This document shows, piece by piece, positions 42,530 through 56,304 of a DNA stretch of 64,000 nucleotides. The notes under the pieces were generated by a model. The model did no database searches. It saw nothing but the letters and a program-made list of their open reading frames with translations, and had not been told where the DNA came from. Origin of the DNA: Comamonadaceae bacterium 2PF (GTDB lineage: Bacteria; Pseudomonadota; Gammaproteobacteria; Burkholderiales; Burkholderiaceae_C); contig SCMV01000014.1 of assembly GCA_005502875.1 (NCBI GenBank), positions 19,293-83,292 of the forward strand, read 5' to 3'. Position numbers and translations under genes: made by a program. Each line of letters opens with the position of its first letter. The first letter of the stretch is position 1.

Positions 42530-43282
42530 TCAGCGCTGGCTGCGCGCGATGATGGCCTTGGCGATGCCGCGCAGGATGTGGATGTCTTCCTGGCGCAGCT
42601 CGGCCCGGTTGAAGAGCTGGTTGAGCCGGGGCATGAGCTTCTTGGGCGCGGCCGGATCGAGGAAACCCAGCGCCACCAGCGCCTGCTCCAGGTGCCCGAG
42701 CATGCCCTGCACCGCATCGCCTCCGGCCAGCTCGGCGTCCGGCGTGCGGGCCTCGACCGCAAAGCCGCCCAGCGCCATGCGCCACTCGTAGCTCAGCAGC
42801 TGCACGGCTTGAGACAGGTTGAGCGAGCCGTAGTCGGGGTTCGTGGGGATGCTGATGACGGCATGGCAACGGTAAACGTCTTCATTGGCCATGCCGTGGC
42901 GCTCGCTGCCGAACACGAAGCCGACCTTGTGTCCGGTGGCCGCGCGGGTGCGCGCCAGCTCGGTCAGGCCCTCGCGAGGGGTGATGGTGGGTGGGCCGAA
43001 GTCGCGGGGCGTCATGGCCGTGCCGATGGCATGAGTCACCCCCTCGAGCGCCTCGGCCAGGCTGTCGACGATGCGGGCGCGCACCAGGATGTCGGCCGCG
43101 CCGCTGGCCATGGCCACGGTCTCTTCCTGGCTGAGCACGTCGGCAAAGCGCGGGCGCACCAGCACCAGCTCGGAAAAGCCCATGACCTTCATCGCGCGGG
43201 CCGTGGCACCCACATTGCCAGGGTGGCTGGTGCCGATCAAGATGAAGCGGGTGGGATCGGTGGGCTGTGACGCAATGGACAT
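42530..43282 (-). CDS. trmJ: tRNA (cytidine/uridine-32-2'-O)-methyltransferase TrmJ-like
   Basis: 250-residue SPOUT methyltransferase. FILIGTSHPGNVGATARAMK, LVFVRP-like LVLVRPRFAD, VFGSERHGMANEDVYRC and PTNPDYGSLNLSQAVQLLSY are the TrmJ/TrmH motifs. MSIASQPTDPTRF at 43282 is chosen; the longer frame upstream has no family sequence. It lies 138 bases before cysE and diverges from suhB. Confidence 0.93.
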   Translation of the reverse strand: MSIASQPTDPTRFILIGTSHPGNVGATARAMKVMGFSELVLVRPRFADVLSQEETVAMASGAADILVRARIVDSLAEALEGVTHAIGTAMTPRDFGPPTITPREGLTELARTRAATGHKVGFVFGSERHGMANEDVYRCHAVISIPTNPDYGSLNLSQAVQLLSYEWRMALGGFAVEARTPDAELAGGDAVQGMLGHLEQALVALGFLDPAAPKKLMPRLNQLFNRAELRQEDIHILRGIAKAIIARSQR

Positions 43283-43344
43283 GTGGATGGCTGAGACGGC
43301 CTGAGCAAGCGAGGGCAGGGGGTGCAAAAAACGGCGCACTTCGA

Positions 43345-43359
43345 TAGAATCGCCGATTC
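43345..43359 (+). promoter_or_regulatory. Candidate -10 element and dyad upstream of suhB
   Basis: TAGAAT (43345-43350) matches the -10 consensus at 5 of 6 positions. It overlaps a short perfect dyad GAATC-GCC-GATTC (43347-43359). No convincing -35 was found. Confidence 0.35.
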
Positions 43360-43464
43360 TCTTCGTTCTTTGATCATCGCTGCGCCCATTTTGTCGACCG
43401 GGCCCCCGCCATGTGGTGGGGGATCGCTGCCGGTCGCCTTTGACTTTTTCAGACGGTCCTACCC

Positions 43465-44481
43465 ATGTCTCAAGCCCTGCATCCCATGCTCAACATCGCC
43501 ATCAAAGCTGCGCGCGCAGCCGGGGCGATCATCAACCGGGCGTCGCTCGACATCGAGCGCTTGCAGGTGACCGCGAAATCGCACAACGACTTCGTCACCG
43601 AGGTCGACCAGGCCGCAGAACAGGCGATCATCGACATCATCCGCGAGGCTTACCCAGGCCACGGCATCCTCGCCGAAGAGTCTGGCCGCACGCAGGGCGC
43701 CAAGCACTCCGATTTCGTCTGGATCATCGATCCGCTGGACGGCACCACCAACTTCATCCACGGCTTCCCCGTCTACGCGGTGTCCATCGCGCTGGCCTGG
43801 CGCGGCCAGGTGCAGCAGGCCGTGGTCTACGACCCCACCCGCAACGACCTGTTCTACGCTTCGCGGGGCAAGGGCGCTTACCTCAATGACCGCCGCATCC
43901 GCGTCTCCAAGCGCACGCGCATGCTCGACGCCCTGATCGGTACGGGCTTTCCCTTCCGCAAGGGCGACAACTTCCAGCGCTACATGAAGATGTTCGAGGA
44001 CGTCATGGTGCAGTGCGCCGGCCTGCGTCGCCCCGGCGCGGCCTCGCTTGACCTGTGCTACGTGGCCGCGGGCTACTACGACGGCTTCTTCGAAACCGGC
44101 CTGAGCCCCTGGGACGTGGCCGCAGGCTCGTTGATGATCACCGAGGCCGGTGGCCTGGTGGGCAACTTCACAGGTGAGCCCGACTTCCTGTACCAGCGCG
44201 AGATCGTGGCTGGCACCCCGCGCATCTACGGTCAGCTGGTCAAGACCCTGGCGCCTTACACCCGAGTGATCACCGAGCCCGCTGCCGAAGAAGGCGCGCA
44301 AGGCCAGGCTACTGAGACCGACGAGGTGCTCGGTGCGATGCTGTCAACGCAAGCCTCCGATGCACCCGAGGCCGAAGCCCCGCCTGCCGAGGCGCCCAAG
44401 CGCCGTCGCATCACCGCAGCCGTCAAGGCCGCCGAAGACAGTGGTGAGCGCCCGGTTGGCCGCGACGACGCGCCCTTCTGA
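43465..44481 (+). CDS. suhB: Inositol-1-monophosphatase (SuhB) with long C-terminal extension
   Basis: 338 residues. Residues ~1-265 are a complete inositol monophosphatase: metal ligands in [29 protein letters not shown] and the C-terminal [19 protein letters not shown]. coli SuhB (267 residues) is also a factor in rRNA transcription antitermination. The last ~70 residues are an added disordered tail, acidic/Pro/Ala-rich ([19 protein letters not shown]), with a KRRR cluster. Start [20 protein letters not shown] fits the family. Confidence 0.93.
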   Translation: MSQALHPMLNIAIKAARAAGAIINRASLDIERLQVTAKSHNDFVTEVDQAAEQAIIDIIREAYPGHGILAEESGRTQGAKHSDFVWIIDPLDGTTNFIHGFPVYAVSIALAWRGQVQQAVVYDPTRNDLFYASRGKGAYLNDRRIRVSKRTRMLDALIGTGFPFRKGDNFQRYMKMFEDVMVQCAGLRRPGAASLDLCYVAAGYYDGFFETGLSPWDVAAGSLMITEAGGLVGNFTGEPDFLYQREIVAGTPRIYGQLVKTLAPYTRVITEPAAEEGAQGQATETDEVLGAMLSTQASDAPEAEAPPAEAPKRRRITAAVKAAEDSGERPVGRDDAPF

Positions 44482-44540
44482 TTCAACAACGTGTTCAGTT
44501 TGGGGTGCGGTGTCAGGCCCCTTTGATCGGTGACTTTGTC

Positions 44541-45746
44541 ATGACCCACGCTCGCGCCTGCCTCGCCTCCTGGTTTGCCTTGATCGGTGGGGCGCTTCCT
44601 GTCGCCTCGCTGGCGCAATCGGCTTTGACGGCCGTCGCCTTGGAGCCGTCGAAGTTGCCTCGCGTGGTGCGTGAGGCGGCGGCCTGCGCCGGCATCGCAG
44701 ATGCCACCGAGCGCCTGGCCTGCTACGACGATTGGGCCGCTTCGCAGCCTGCCGCCGCGGCGGTGGCCGTCAAGCCGGACGATGCGAGCAACGTGCCGGC
44801 CTTGCCTCCCGAGCCCACCGACAGCTCGCCAGCAGGTCAGGGGCTCAAGCTGGCCAATGCGGCGAAAGCCGAATCCGTTGACGGCTGCCACAACCCCGCC
44901 CGCACGGAGCTGTCACGCTTTTGGGAGTTGGAGGACGGCAGCGACTGTGGCACCTTCCGCATGCGCGGCTACCGCCCGTTGACCGCCTCGTTTGCGATGG
45001 CCGACTACGTGAATCGGCAGCCCACATCGAGCTCAGAGGGGCGCTCGGCGTCCTCGCCCACCGCTTACCGCCAAGCCGAAAACCGCATCCAGCTTTCGGT
45101 GCGAACCAAGCTGGCGCAGGGGCTGCTGGTGCATGGAGAGGGCGAGCGGCGCGACTCGCTTTGGTTCGCGTACTCGCAACAGTCCTACTGGCAGCTGTTC
45201 ACCGGGCGCATCTCCAGGCCCTTTCGCACCACCGACCACGAGCCAGAGGTCATCTACGTCTACCCCAATGATGTGGGATTGCCTGGTGGCTGGCGCTGGC
45301 GCATGACTGGGGTGGGGCTGGTGCACCAGTCCAACGGCCAGTCCTTGCCGCTGTCTCGCAGCTGGAACCGCGTTTACGCCTTGGCGGCGCTCGAGCTGGG
45401 CAACCGCTGGCAGTTGCAGGCCAAGGTCTGGCGCCGCGTGCGCGAGTCCCACGAGAGCGACGACAACCCAGGCATCGCCAGCTACATTGGCCGGGCTGAG
45501 TTCAAGGCCGCTTGGAACCTGAATTCAGACCACACCCTCATGCTCACCATGCGCCACAGCCTGACCGAGACCGCCCGCGGCTCTTACAGGCTGGAGTGGC
45601 TGCGCACATTGGGTGATTACCGCTTCGGTCACAAGAGCAACCTGCGCCTGCACACCCAGGTCTTCAGCGGGTATGGCGACAGCCTGATCGACTTCAATCG
45701 TCGCCGCACGGTGTTCAGCGTGGGCTTTTCGCTGCTCGACTTCTGA
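44541..45746 (+). CDS. pldA: Outer membrane phospholipase A
   Basis: 401 residues. Signal peptide MTHARACLASWFALIGGALP, cleaved near ASLAQS. Residues ~30-60 contain CAGIADATERLACYD, a small Cys-containing module, then a Pro/Ala linker. The barrel follows with NRIQLSVRTKLAQGLL, YSQQSYWQL and the catalytic GLVHQSNGQSLPLSRSWNRV (His, Ser, Asn triad). It ends VGFSLLDF with the C-terminal aromatic typical of outer-membrane proteins. It hydrolyses phospholipids that reach the outer leaflet. ATG at 44541 was chosen over 44505. Confidence 0.92.
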   Translation: MTHARACLASWFALIGGALPVASLAQSALTAVALEPSKLPRVVREAAACAGIADATERLACYDDWAASQPAAAAVAVKPDDASNVPALPPEPTDSSPAGQGLKLANAAKAESVDGCHNPARTELSRFWELEDGSDCGTFRMRGYRPLTASFAMADYVNRQPTSSSEGRSASSPTAYRQAENRIQLSVRTKLAQGLLVHGEGERRDSLWFAYSQQSYWQLFTGRISRPFRTTDHEPEVIYVYPNDVGLPGGWRWRMTGVGLVHQSNGQSLPLSRSWNRVYALAALELGNRWQLQAKVWRRVRESHESDDNPGIASYIGRAEFKAAWNLNSDHTLMLTMRHSLTETARGSYRLEWLRTLGDYRFGHKSNLRLHTQVFSGYGDSLIDFNRRRTVFSVGFSLLDF

Positions 45747-45764
45747 GGACCTCGCCGGCGCGTG

Positions 45765-47324
45765 TCAACGCACGGTTTTGACCCGCTGGCCAGCCGTTGG
45801 CGCGGTGCTCACGCCGCCTGATCCCTTTTCGCCATAGGCGCTGTTCATCAGCTTGAGGCGGGCTTCGGCTTGCGGGTCCACGCCCTCGAGGGCAGATTGG
45901 CGGACCAACTCGGCGAAACCGCCCTTGGGCATGGCCACGGTGCGGATCACCCAGGGTTGGGCGGCCTTGCGGTCGGTCGGTGTCAGCTCCCGGAAGCTGC
46001 TTTCGGCCTCTTGCAGGCCGGGCAGGGCGCGCTGCAGGGCCTGCGCGTTCTGGCCGGCGTAGCGCAGCAGGTAGCGCTTGCCGGCTGGGCCGTCGGCCAC
46101 CGTCAACATCACGTTCGCCGACTGGCCTTGGGCGTTGCGCAGGGTGCCCGCGAAATGCGTGGCCTGCAAGCCGTGCAACTGGCGCTTTTCCGTGCGGCCT
46201 TCGATTCGGTTTTGATCCGCCTTGAGCAATTGGCGGATGAGCGCTTCGTGGCCCATGCCCTTGGCCTGCTCGGGCAGCAGCTTGACGATCAGTCCCGCGT
46301 CGCCCGCTTCGTTGATCAGGCTGATGGCGTCCGATCCGTTGGCGATGCGCCAGCCTGCCGGGGCGCTCAGGGCCAGCCCCAGCGGCTCATGGTAGAAGTT
46401 TCGCCCCCGAACCACGCCTTGCTCGCGGCTGTCTCCGAAGGTCATGCCGTCGATGGCCTGCAGGTAACGCTCGCGGCCGTCGTCGACGTAGCGGCCTTGG
46501 TAGAGCGTGGCGTTGGCGCGGATCTCGGCCAGGCGCTGCTCGTTGCTGGGGTGCGAGGCCAGCCAGTTGCCGCCACTTTGCACAGGCCTGCCTGCGGCGC
46601 GTGCGGCCTCTGCGGCCAGTTGCTCCTGGTTCTTGAGCAGCGCGATCACGTCGATCATGTTGCGCGGATCGTATTGCGTGCGCGAGAGGTATTCCGCGCC
46701 CAGCCGATCGGCCTGGGACTCCTGCTCCCGGCTGTACGAGGCCACGTAGCCGGCAGCTGCCGTTTGCGACACCTGGCCAGCGATGTCGGTGGCGCCACGC
46801 AGCCCCTGGCTTTCCAGCACCGCACCCAGGATGGTGGCTGCCAGCACCCCGAAGCCGGCGTTTTGCTGTCGGGTCGCTCGCTGGGCCCCATGGCGAGCGG
46901 TCACGTGACCGATCTCGTGCCCGATGACGCCCGCGAGTTCGGCCTCGCTGTCCAGGTAGGCCATGATGCCGCGCGTGACGTAGACGTAGCCGCCAGGCAG
47001 CGCGAAGGCGTTGATCTCGGGGCTGTCGAGCACGGTGAAGGTCCACTGCAAGTGGGCCCGGTGTGACTCGGCTGCGAGCTTTTGCCCCACGCCGTTGACA
47101 TAGGCCTGCAGCTTGGGGTTGTCGTAGACACCTTCGTCCTGGATCACCTGTTTGTGAGCTTTGGCACCTTCGGCGATCTCGGTGGGCTCGTCCATCACCG
47201 ATCGCTCGGCTTCACCGGTGACCGGGTTGACGACGGTGGTGCCGCAAGCGCTCAGGGCGAGCAGGGAGGCGGCCGTCAGGCAGGCCAGCAGGGGGCGTGT
47301 GAGGGTGGGGCAAAGGGGTTTCAT
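45765..47324 (-). CDS. M48-family metalloprotease lipoprotein
   Basis: 519 residues. Signal peptide with lipobox LSAC ([20 protein letters not shown]), so an outer- or inner-membrane lipoprotein in the periplasm. Zinc motif [11 protein letters not shown] at about residue 150, with the third ligand in [12 protein letters not shown]. It resembles BepA/LoiP-type envelope quality-control proteases, but the C-terminal ~210 residues are not TPR-like. Start at 47324 gives the signal; the longer frame to 47456 overlaps mutS territory. Divergent from mutS. Confidence 0.9.
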   Translation of the reverse strand: MKPLCPTLTRPLLACLTAASLLALSACGTTVVNPVTGEAERSVMDEPTEIAEGAKAHKQVIQDEGVYDNPKLQAYVNGVGQKLAAESHRAHLQWTFTVLDSPEINAFALPGGYVYVTRGIMAYLDSEAELAGVIGHEIGHVTARHGAQRATRQQNAGFGVLAATILGAVLESQGLRGATDIAGQVSQTAAAGYVASYSREQESQADRLGAEYLSRTQYDPRNMIDVIALLKNQEQLAAEAARAAGRPVQSGGNWLASHPSNEQRLAEIRANATLYQGRYVDDGRERYLQAIDGMTFGDSREQGVVRGRNFYHEPLGLALSAPAGWRIANGSDAISLINEAGDAGLIVKLLPEQAKGMGHEALIRQLLKADQNRIEGRTEKRQLHGLQATHFAGTLRNAQGQSANVMLTVADGPAGKRYLLRYAGQNAQALQRALPGLQEAESSFRELTPTDRKAAQPWVIRTVAMPKGGFAELVRQSALEGVDPQAEARLKLMNSAYGEKGSGGVSTAPTAGQRVKTVR

Positions 47325-47439
47325 GTCTGGTCGGCGTGAGTCGACGGTGATTTTGCCTGGGCCTGGCCAGCCAGGCGCGGGCGGTTCGGCCGCCGGTACA
47401 CTCTCGCCCCTGGGCTGCCCAGGCGCCCTCGCAACACCC

Positions 47440-50160
47440 ATGGACACCTCACGCACCCCACCCGCTCAGGGCGACTACGCCGGCCACACGCCGATGATGC
47501 AGCAGTACCTGCGCATCAAGGCAGAGCACCCCGACACGCTCGTCTTCTACCGGATGGGCGATTTCTACGAGCTCTTTTTCGACGACGCCCGCAAGGCCAA
47601 CCGCCTCATCGACATCACCCTGACCGTGCGCGGCCAGTCCAACGGCGAGCCGGTGGTGATGGCCGGGGTGCCGGTGCACGCGGTCGAGACCTACCTGGCC
47701 AAGCTGATCCGCCTGGGCGAGTCGGTGGCGATTTGCGAGCAGGTGGGCGAGGTCGGCGCCAGCAAGGGGCCGGTCGAGCGCAAGGTGGTGCGCGTGGTCA
47801 CCCCGGGCACGCTGATCGACACCGAGCTGCTGTCCGAGCGCGCCGACGCGCTGCTGCTGGCCGTGGTCATGGACAAGCGCGGCCGCCACGCCGAAGACAA
47901 GGTGCCCTGCGCCCTGGCCTGGCTGGGCTTGTCCAGCGGCAAGCTGGGGCTGACCGAATGCAGCACGGCCGAGCTGGCCGGCTGGCTGGCGCGACTGCAA
48001 CCCGCTGAGATCCTCTACGACCGCGAGCGGGTGCCGCCGGCCATCGCCGCCATGCTGACCGCGTCGCAGCGCGGTGTGGCGCTCACCAGCCGCCCGACCT
48101 GGCAGTTCGACCCCGGCCTGGGCCTGCGCAAGCTGTGCGAGCAGCTCAAGGTGCAGCACCTGCAGAGCTGGGGCGCGCAAGAGATGCCGCTGGCGCACGC
48201 GGCCGGCGCCGCTTTGCTGAGCTACGCCGAGCACACGCAGGGCAGGGCGCTGGCGCACGTCGCCTCGCTGGAGGTGCCGCGCAGCTCCGAGCTGCTCGAC
48301 CTGCCGCCCGCCACCCTGCGCAACCTGGAGCTGGTGCAGACCCTGCGCGGCGAAGACTCGCCCACGCTGCTCTCGCTGGTCGACACCTGCCGCACCGGCA
48401 TGGGCAGCCGCGGCTTGCGCCAGTGGCTGACCCAGCCCTTGCGCGACCGCACCGTGGCCCGCGCCCGCCACGACGCCATCGCCACGCTGCTGTCGCCCAC
48501 CGACCCCTCGCAGGGCTTCGACGCCATCCGTGAAGCCTTGCGCCAGATGAGCGACGTCGAGCGCATCAACGCCCGCATCGCCTTGCGCCAGGTGCGCCCG
48601 CGCGAGCTCGCCGGCCTGCGCGACACCCTGCTGGGCCTGCCTGCGCTGTTGGCCCGCGTGCCCGATGAGGGCGTGCTGCTGCAGCAGGTGCGTTCGGCCC
48701 TGTCGCCCGACGCGGCCGTGGCCCAGCGCCTGCAGGCCACGCTGCTCGAAACCCCGGCGGTGCTGCTGCGCGACGGTGGCGTCATCGCCGACGGCTTCGA
48801 CGCCGACCTCGACGAACTGCGCGCCATCTCGCTGAACTGCGACGCCTTCCTGCTCGACCTCGAAGCCCGCGAGCGCGCCCGCACCCACATCCCCAACCTG
48901 CGCGTGCAGTTCAACAAGGTGCATGGCTTCTACATCGAGGTCACGCAGTCGCACGCCGACAAGGTGCCGCTCGACTACCAGCGCCGCCAGACCCTGAAAA
49001 ACGCCGAGCGCTACATCACGCCCGAGCTCAAGGCCTTCGAGGACAAGGCCCTGTCGGCGCAAGACCGCGCCCTGGCCCGCGAGAAGGCCATCTTCGAGGG
49101 CTTGATCGATTTCCTGCAGGACCACATCGCCACGCTGGGCGCCCTGGCCCGCGCCCTGTCCACGCTCGACGCCCTGGCCGCGCTGGCCGAGCGCGCCTCC
49201 ACGCTGCGCTGGAGCCGACCCGAGTTCGTGCCCCATCCCTGCATCGAGATCGATCAAGGCCGCCACCCGGTGGTCGAAGCCCGCCTGATGGAGACCAGCG
49301 GCGCCGCCTTCATCCCCAATGACTGCCGCCTCGACACCAAGCGCCGCATGATGATCGTCACCGGCCCGAACATGGGCGGTAAATCGACCTTCATGCGCCA
49401 GGTGGCCCTGATCGCCTTGCTGGCGGCCATGGGCTCCTATGTGCCGGCCACCGCCTGCCGCCTGGGCCCGATGGACGCCATCCACACCCGCATCGGCGCG
49501 GCAGACGACCTGGCCAACGCCCAGTCGACCTTCATGCTGGAGATGACCGAGGCCGCCGCCATCGTCCACGCCGCCACCGAGCACTCGCTGGTGCTGATGG
49601 ACGAGATCGGCCGGGGCACCTCCACCTTCGACGGCCTGGCCCTGGCCGGCGCCATCGCCGGGCACCTGCACGACCGCAACCAGGCCTTCACGCTGTTCGC
49701 CACCCACTACTTCGAGCTGACCCGCCTGCCCGAGCGGCACCCGCGCGCGCTCAACGTGCACGTGGGCGTGGCCGAGTCGGGTGACGACATCGTCTTCCTG
49801 CACGAGCTGCAGCATGGCCCGGCCAGCCGCAGCTACGGCGTCCAGGTGGCGCGCCTTGCGGGCATGCCCCATTCGCTGATTCGCCAGGCCCGTGCCACAC
49901 TGGAATCCCTGGAGGCCCAGCAGCGTGATTCGGAGCAGCAAATCGATTTGTTCGCCGACGTGGGTGCCCCTGCGGGTGGCGTCGACCTCGATCAACTGGC
50001 CGAAGGCGCCCGCCAGTCCGCCGGCGGCGCGAGCGCCGAAGCCCTGACCCCGACCGAAGCCCAGGCATTGAACCTGCTTGCCGCCATCGACCCCGACGCG
50101 CTCACCCCGCGCGAGGCCCTGGACGCCCTGTACAAACTGAAATCGGTGATCTCATCATGA
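47440..50160 (+). CDS. mutS: DNA mismatch repair protein MutS
   Basis: 906 residues. Mismatch recognition domain with the Phe-x-Glu in [20 protein letters not shown]; clamp and lever domains in the middle; ATPase with [13 protein letters not shown] (Walker A), [14 protein letters not shown] and [11 protein letters not shown]. The C-terminus ([21 protein letters not shown]) is the tetramerisation and clamp-binding segment. ATG at 47440 gives [10 protein letters not shown]; the frame upstream to 47161 lies antisense to the M48 protease gene and is not coding. The stop overlaps the Anbu gene (ATGA). Confidence 0.96.
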   Translation: MDTSRTPPAQGDYAGHTPMMQQYLRIKAEHPDTLVFYRMGDFYELFFDDARKANRLIDITLTVRGQSNGEPVVMAGVPVHAVETYLAKLIRLGESVAICEQVGEVGASKGPVERKVVRVVTPGTLIDTELLSERADALLLAVVMDKRGRHAEDKVPCALAWLGLSSGKLGLTECSTAELAGWLARLQPAEILYDRERVPPAIAAMLTASQRGVALTSRPTWQFDPGLGLRKLCEQLKVQHLQSWGAQEMPLAHAAGAALLSYAEHTQGRALAHVASLEVPRSSELLDLPPATLRNLELVQTLRGEDSPTLLSLVDTCRTGMGSRGLRQWLTQPLRDRTVARARHDAIATLLSPTDPSQGFDAIREALRQMSDVERINARIALRQVRPRELAGLRDTLLGLPALLARVPDEGVLLQQVRSALSPDAAVAQRLQATLLETPAVLLRDGGVIADGFDADLDELRAISLNCDAFLLDLEARERARTHIPNLRVQFNKVHGFYIEVTQSHADKVPLDYQRRQTLKNAERYITPELKAFEDKALSAQDRALAREKAIFEGLIDFLQDHIATLGALARALSTLDALAALAERASTLRWSRPEFVPHPCIEIDQGRHPVVEARLMETSGAAFIPNDCRLDTKRRMMIVTGPNMGGKSTFMRQVALIALLAAMGSYVPATACRLGPMDAIHTRIGAADDLANAQSTFMLEMTEAAAIVHAATEHSLVLMDEIGRGTSTFDGLALAGAIAGHLHDRNQAFTLFATHYFELTRLPERHPRALNVHVGVAESGDDIVFLHELQHGPASRSYGVQVARLAGMPHSLIRQARATLESLEAQQRDSEQQIDLFADVGAPAGGVDLDQLAEGARQSAGGASAEALTPTEAQALNLLAAIDPDALTPREALDALYKLKSVISS

Positions 50161-50984
50161 CTTACTGCGTCGCCATGCGCCTGCACGCGGGCCTGGTTTT
50201 CCTGTCCGACTCCCGCACCAACGCGGGCATGGACCAGATCAGCACCTTCCGCAAGATGACCGTCTACGAGAAGGAAGGCGATCGCGTCATCGTGATGCTC
50301 TCGGCCGGTAACCTGGCCATCACCCAGGCGGTCAAACAGCTGGTGGCCAACGAGACCATCGAAGGCTCGGACGGCGAGCCCTGCACCATCTGGACGGCCC
50401 GCTGCCTGTTCGACGTGGCCCGCATCGTGGGCAGCTGCGTGCGCAAGGTGCACGCCCGAGACGCGGCCGCGCTCAAGGAGCACGGCATCGATTTCAACTG
50501 CAGCCTCATCGTTGGCGGCCAGATCGGCAACGAGACCATGCGCCTGTTCAACGTCTATGCAGCTGGCAACTTCGTCGAGGCCGGCATCGACGGTGTGTGC
50601 TACTTCCAGATCGGTGAGTCCAAGTACGGCAAACCGGTGATCGACCGCGTCATCACGCCGCAAACGCCGCTCGAAGAGGCCGCCAAGTGCGCATTGATCT
50701 CGATGGACTCGACGCTCAAGTCCAACCTGTCGGTCGGGCTGCCGCTGGACATGCTGGTCTACGAAGCAGGCTCGCTCAAGGTCGAAAAGCTCATCCACAT
50801 CGACGAGTCCAATCCTTATTTCCGCATGATCCGCTCCACCTGGGGGCAGCGCCTGCGCCAGGTCTTCGACTCCATCCCGGAGCCCAGCTGGAACGCCGAT
50901 CAGGCCGACCTGCACCTGCCTTCCACCGGCAGCCAGGCCCAGGCCATGAACCCACTGAGCAAAATCAGCGCGCCCAACGGTTGA
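50157..50984 (+). CDS. Anbu-type proteasome-like peptidase
   Basis: 275 residues of the Ntn-hydrolase proteasome beta-like family. After removal of Met the N-terminus is Thr1 ([15 protein letters not shown]), with [11 protein letters not shown] (Asp17) and FRKM (Lys32) as the other expected active-site residues. It then follows the Anbu pattern ([40 protein letters not shown]). The last ~25 residues are a linker-like tail. The gene is coupled to mutS by a 4-base overlap. The usual Anbu neighbours (alpha-E, ATP-grasp, transglutaminase-like proteins) are absent here. Confidence 0.88.
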   Translation: MTYCVAMRLHAGLVFLSDSRTNAGMDQISTFRKMTVYEKEGDRVIVMLSAGNLAITQAVKQLVANETIEGSDGEPCTIWTARCLFDVARIVGSCVRKVHARDAAALKEHGIDFNCSLIVGGQIGNETMRLFNVYAAGNFVEAGIDGVCYFQIGESKYGKPVIDRVITPQTPLEEAAKCALISMDSTLKSNLSVGLPLDMLVYEAGSLKVEKLIHIDESNPYFRMIRSTWGQRLRQVFDSIPEPSWNADQADLHLPSTGSQAQAMNPLSKISAPNG

Positions 50985-51050
50985 TGTCAGGCGCTGTTGG
51001 CATGGGCTCGGGGTGGTTGATCACCCGTTGAGCCTCGGCTGGCCCAGCGT

Positions 51051-51848
51051 TCAAGCCCGCTTGAGCAGTGCCTCGGCTTCTCGATCCAGTTGATCGATGC
51101 ACTCGGCCATCGCGGCGTGGCAGCGCTGCATGAGCTCGGGCACGTCATCGGCCGTCATCCCGGTCGTCGGGATCGGGGGCAGGGCGCGCATCACCACGGC
51201 GCCACCCACCCAGCGGTTGAGGTTCATCGTGCGGGTGTAGTTGTTGGCGCACACCGGCACGATCGGCACCCCGGCGTTGACCGCCATCAGGAAGGCACCC
51301 TTCTTGAACGGGCCCAGGCCCTTGCCATGGCCGCGCGTGCCCTCTGCGAACACCCACAGCGACATGTCCTTGTGCTGCAGCGTGTCGGTGGTGGTCTCCA
51401 TGGCGCGGCGGGCCTGCACGGCGTTGCCGCGGTCGACCAGCACGTTGCCCGCCAGCCAGTAAAGTTGCCCGAACAGCGGGATCCACTTCAGGCTGGTCTT
51501 GCCCAGGCTGACCGTGCGCACCGGCACCACCTGACCGAAGACGAACAGGTCGTGGTTGGAGATGTGGTTGGCCACGATGATGGCCGGGCGCTGGTGGTTC
51601 AGCACGCCATCGGCCTCGATGCGCTGGCGCAATCCCATGATGCGCAAGGCGGGGATGCCGTAGACCCGGGCGCACAACCTGCTGTTGTCCGGGTTGAAGG
51701 GGCGACACAGGCCGATCAGCAGGCCGATCACGCTGGCGATCACGAAGTGCACGGCCAGCAGGAGAATGCGCAGCAGGGACAGCAAAGGGGCTCCCGGGCA
51801 GGTCAGGGCGCTTTCGCGCCCGTCAACGGTGGCAAAGCGCCGGATCAT
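51051..51848 (-). CDS. 1-acyl-sn-glycerol-3-phosphate acyltransferase (PlsC-type)
   Basis: 265 residues. An N-terminal membrane helix (LLSLLRILLLAVHFVIASVIGLLIG) is followed by the acyltransferase motifs NHISNHD (H-x4-D) and FAEGTRGHGKGLGPFKKGAF, and VPIVPVCANN. It makes phosphatidate from lysophosphatidate. It lies between Anbu (convergent) and pyrG (divergent). Confidence 0.9.
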   Translation of the reverse strand: MIRRFATVDGRESALTCPGAPLLSLLRILLLAVHFVIASVIGLLIGLCRPFNPDNSRLCARVYGIPALRIMGLRQRIEADGVLNHQRPAIIVANHISNHDLFVFGQVVPVRTVSLGKTSLKWIPLFGQLYWLAGNVLVDRGNAVQARRAMETTTDTLQHKDMSLWVFAEGTRGHGKGLGPFKKGAFLMAVNAGVPIVPVCANNYTRTMNLNRWVGGAVVMRALPPIPTTGMTADDVPELMQRCHAAMAECIDQLDREAEALLKRA

Positions 51849-51860
51849 ACGCCCGCATGA

Positions 51861-53615
<1,755 letters not shown>

Positions 53616-53634
53616 ATCTCACAAAGGTTGAACC

Positions 53635-54489
53635 ATGAAACTCTGCGGTTTTGATGCGGGCCTTGAGCACCCCTTCTTCCTGATCGCGGGCACCTGCTCC
53701 ATCGAGGGGCTGGAGCTGTCGCTCGAGGTGGCGGGCCGCCTCCAGGAGGCTTGCGCACCCCTGGGCATCCCGCTGATCTACAAGGGCTCCTTCGACAAGG
53801 CCAACCGATCTTCGGGCACCACCGCACGTGGCTTGGGGCTCGACAAGGGCCTGCAGATCCTCGACGAGGTTCGCCGCCAGACCGGCCTGCCGGTGCTGAC
53901 CGATGTGCATGACGAGTCGCAGGTGGCCGAAGTCGCCAGCGTGGTCGACGTGCTGCAGACCCCGGCCTTCCTGTGCCGCCAGACCGACTTCATCCGTGCG
54001 GTGGCCAAGTCGGGCAAGCCGGTCAACATCAAGAAGGGCCAGTTCCTCGCGCCCTGGGACATGAAGAACGTCATCGACAAGGCCCGCGCTGCCGCGCAGG
54101 AAGCCGGCCTGTCGCCCGACCGATTCCTGGCCTGCGAGCGCGGTGTGAGCTTTGGCTACAACAACCTCGTGGCCGACATGACGAGCCTGGCCGAGATGCG
54201 CAAGTCCGGCGCGCCGGTGGTCTTTGACGTGACCCACTCGGTGCAAAAGCCCGGCGGCCTGGGCGGCGCCAGCGGTGGTGCCCGCGAGATGGTGCCGGTG
54301 CTGGCGCGTGCCGGCGTGGCCGCCGGCGTGGCCGGCCTCTTCATGGAGACCCACCCCGACCCGGCGAAGGCCTGGAGCGACGGCCCCAACGCCGTGCCGC
54401 TCAAGCACATGAAGGCCCTGCTCGAAACCCTGGTCGAACTCGACCGCGTCACCAAGAAGAACGGTTTCCTGGAAACCGACTTCAACTGA
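53635..54489 (+). CDS. kdsA: 3-deoxy-D-manno-octulosonate-8-phosphate synthase
   Basis: 284 residues. Condenses arabinose-5-phosphate and phosphoenolpyruvate for lipopolysaccharide [50 protein letters not shown] and [14 protein letters not shown] are family motifs. Cys12 in [19 protein letters not shown] is not the metal ligand position (that site is Asn or Cys near AGTCS). It lies 19 bases after pyrG. Confidence 0.96.
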   Translation: MKLCGFDAGLEHPFFLIAGTCSIEGLELSLEVAGRLQEACAPLGIPLIYKGSFDKANRSSGTTARGLGLDKGLQILDEVRRQTGLPVLTDVHDESQVAEVASVVDVLQTPAFLCRQTDFIRAVAKSGKPVNIKKGQFLAPWDMKNVIDKARAAAQEAGLSPDRFLACERGVSFGYNNLVADMTSLAEMRKSGAPVVFDVTHSVQKPGGLGGASGGAREMVPVLARAGVAAGVAGLFMETHPDPAKAWSDGPNAVPLKHMKALLETLVELDRVTKKNGFLETDFN

Positions 54490-55854
<1,365 letters not shown>

Positions 55855-55905
55855 GCCAGGTGACCCTGACCGGGCTGTCGCAGCCAGGTCGGGGCCGATC
55901 ATGAC

Positions 55906-55940
55906 GGGGCCTGGTGTTGAACCAGGCCCCGTTTTCCTTT
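55906..55940 (+). terminator. Intrinsic terminator after eno
   Basis: GGGGCCTGGT (55906-55915) and ACCAGGCCCC (55921-55930), a perfect 10-bp stem with a 5-base loop, followed by GTTTTCCTTT. It lies just before ftsB, which must then be expressed by read-through or its own promoter. Confidence 0.85.
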
Positions 55941-55962
55941 GTCGCTCGTGGATAATCTGTGC

Positions 55963-56295
55963 ATGCGTGTGGCTTTCTTCGTCCTTGTCGCCTTGCTGGC
56001 TGCCATCCACGCCGAACTGTGGTTCGGCAAGGGCGGTGCGCCTCGCGTCATGACCTTGCGTGCCGAAGTCGATGCGCAGCAAAAGGCCAATGCCCAGGCC
56101 CAGGCCCGCAACGACCAACTCGCCGCCGAGGTGCGAGACCTCCAGGAGGGCCTGGAGATGGTCGAGGAAAAAGCCCGCACCGAGCTGGGCATGGTCAAGC
56201 CCGACGAAATCTACGTGCAGCTCACCACCAAGGCTCCCCCGGTGCTGAGCGCTCCTTCCTCCTCGGCGTCCACTGCCGCATCTGTCTCTCGCTGA
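55963..56295 (+). CDS. ftsB: Cell division protein FtsB
   Basis: 110 residues. MRVAFFVLVALLAAIHAELW is a single membrane helix; then a coiled coil (DAQQKANAQAQARNDQLAAE) and the FtsB hallmark EEKARTELGMVKPDEI. The coiled coil binds FtsL and FtsQ at the septum. The C-terminal ~20 residues are a Ser/Ala tail. A longer start at 55939 is possible. FtsB downstream of eno is a common proteobacterial order. Confidence 0.93.
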   Translation: MRVAFFVLVALLAAIHAELWFGKGGAPRVMTLRAEVDAQQKANAQAQARNDQLAAEVRDLQEGLEMVEEKARTELGMVKPDEIYVQLTTKAPPVLSAPSSSASTAASVSR

Positions 56296-56304
56296 CCGAT
56301 CGCC

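Noticed and set aside
47449..49995. 848-codon open frame antisense to mutS
   Set aside because: Composition (Gly/Gln/His/Val-rich without domain motifs) is the typical mirror of a high-GC coding strand, and the mutS frame contains all MutS motifs.
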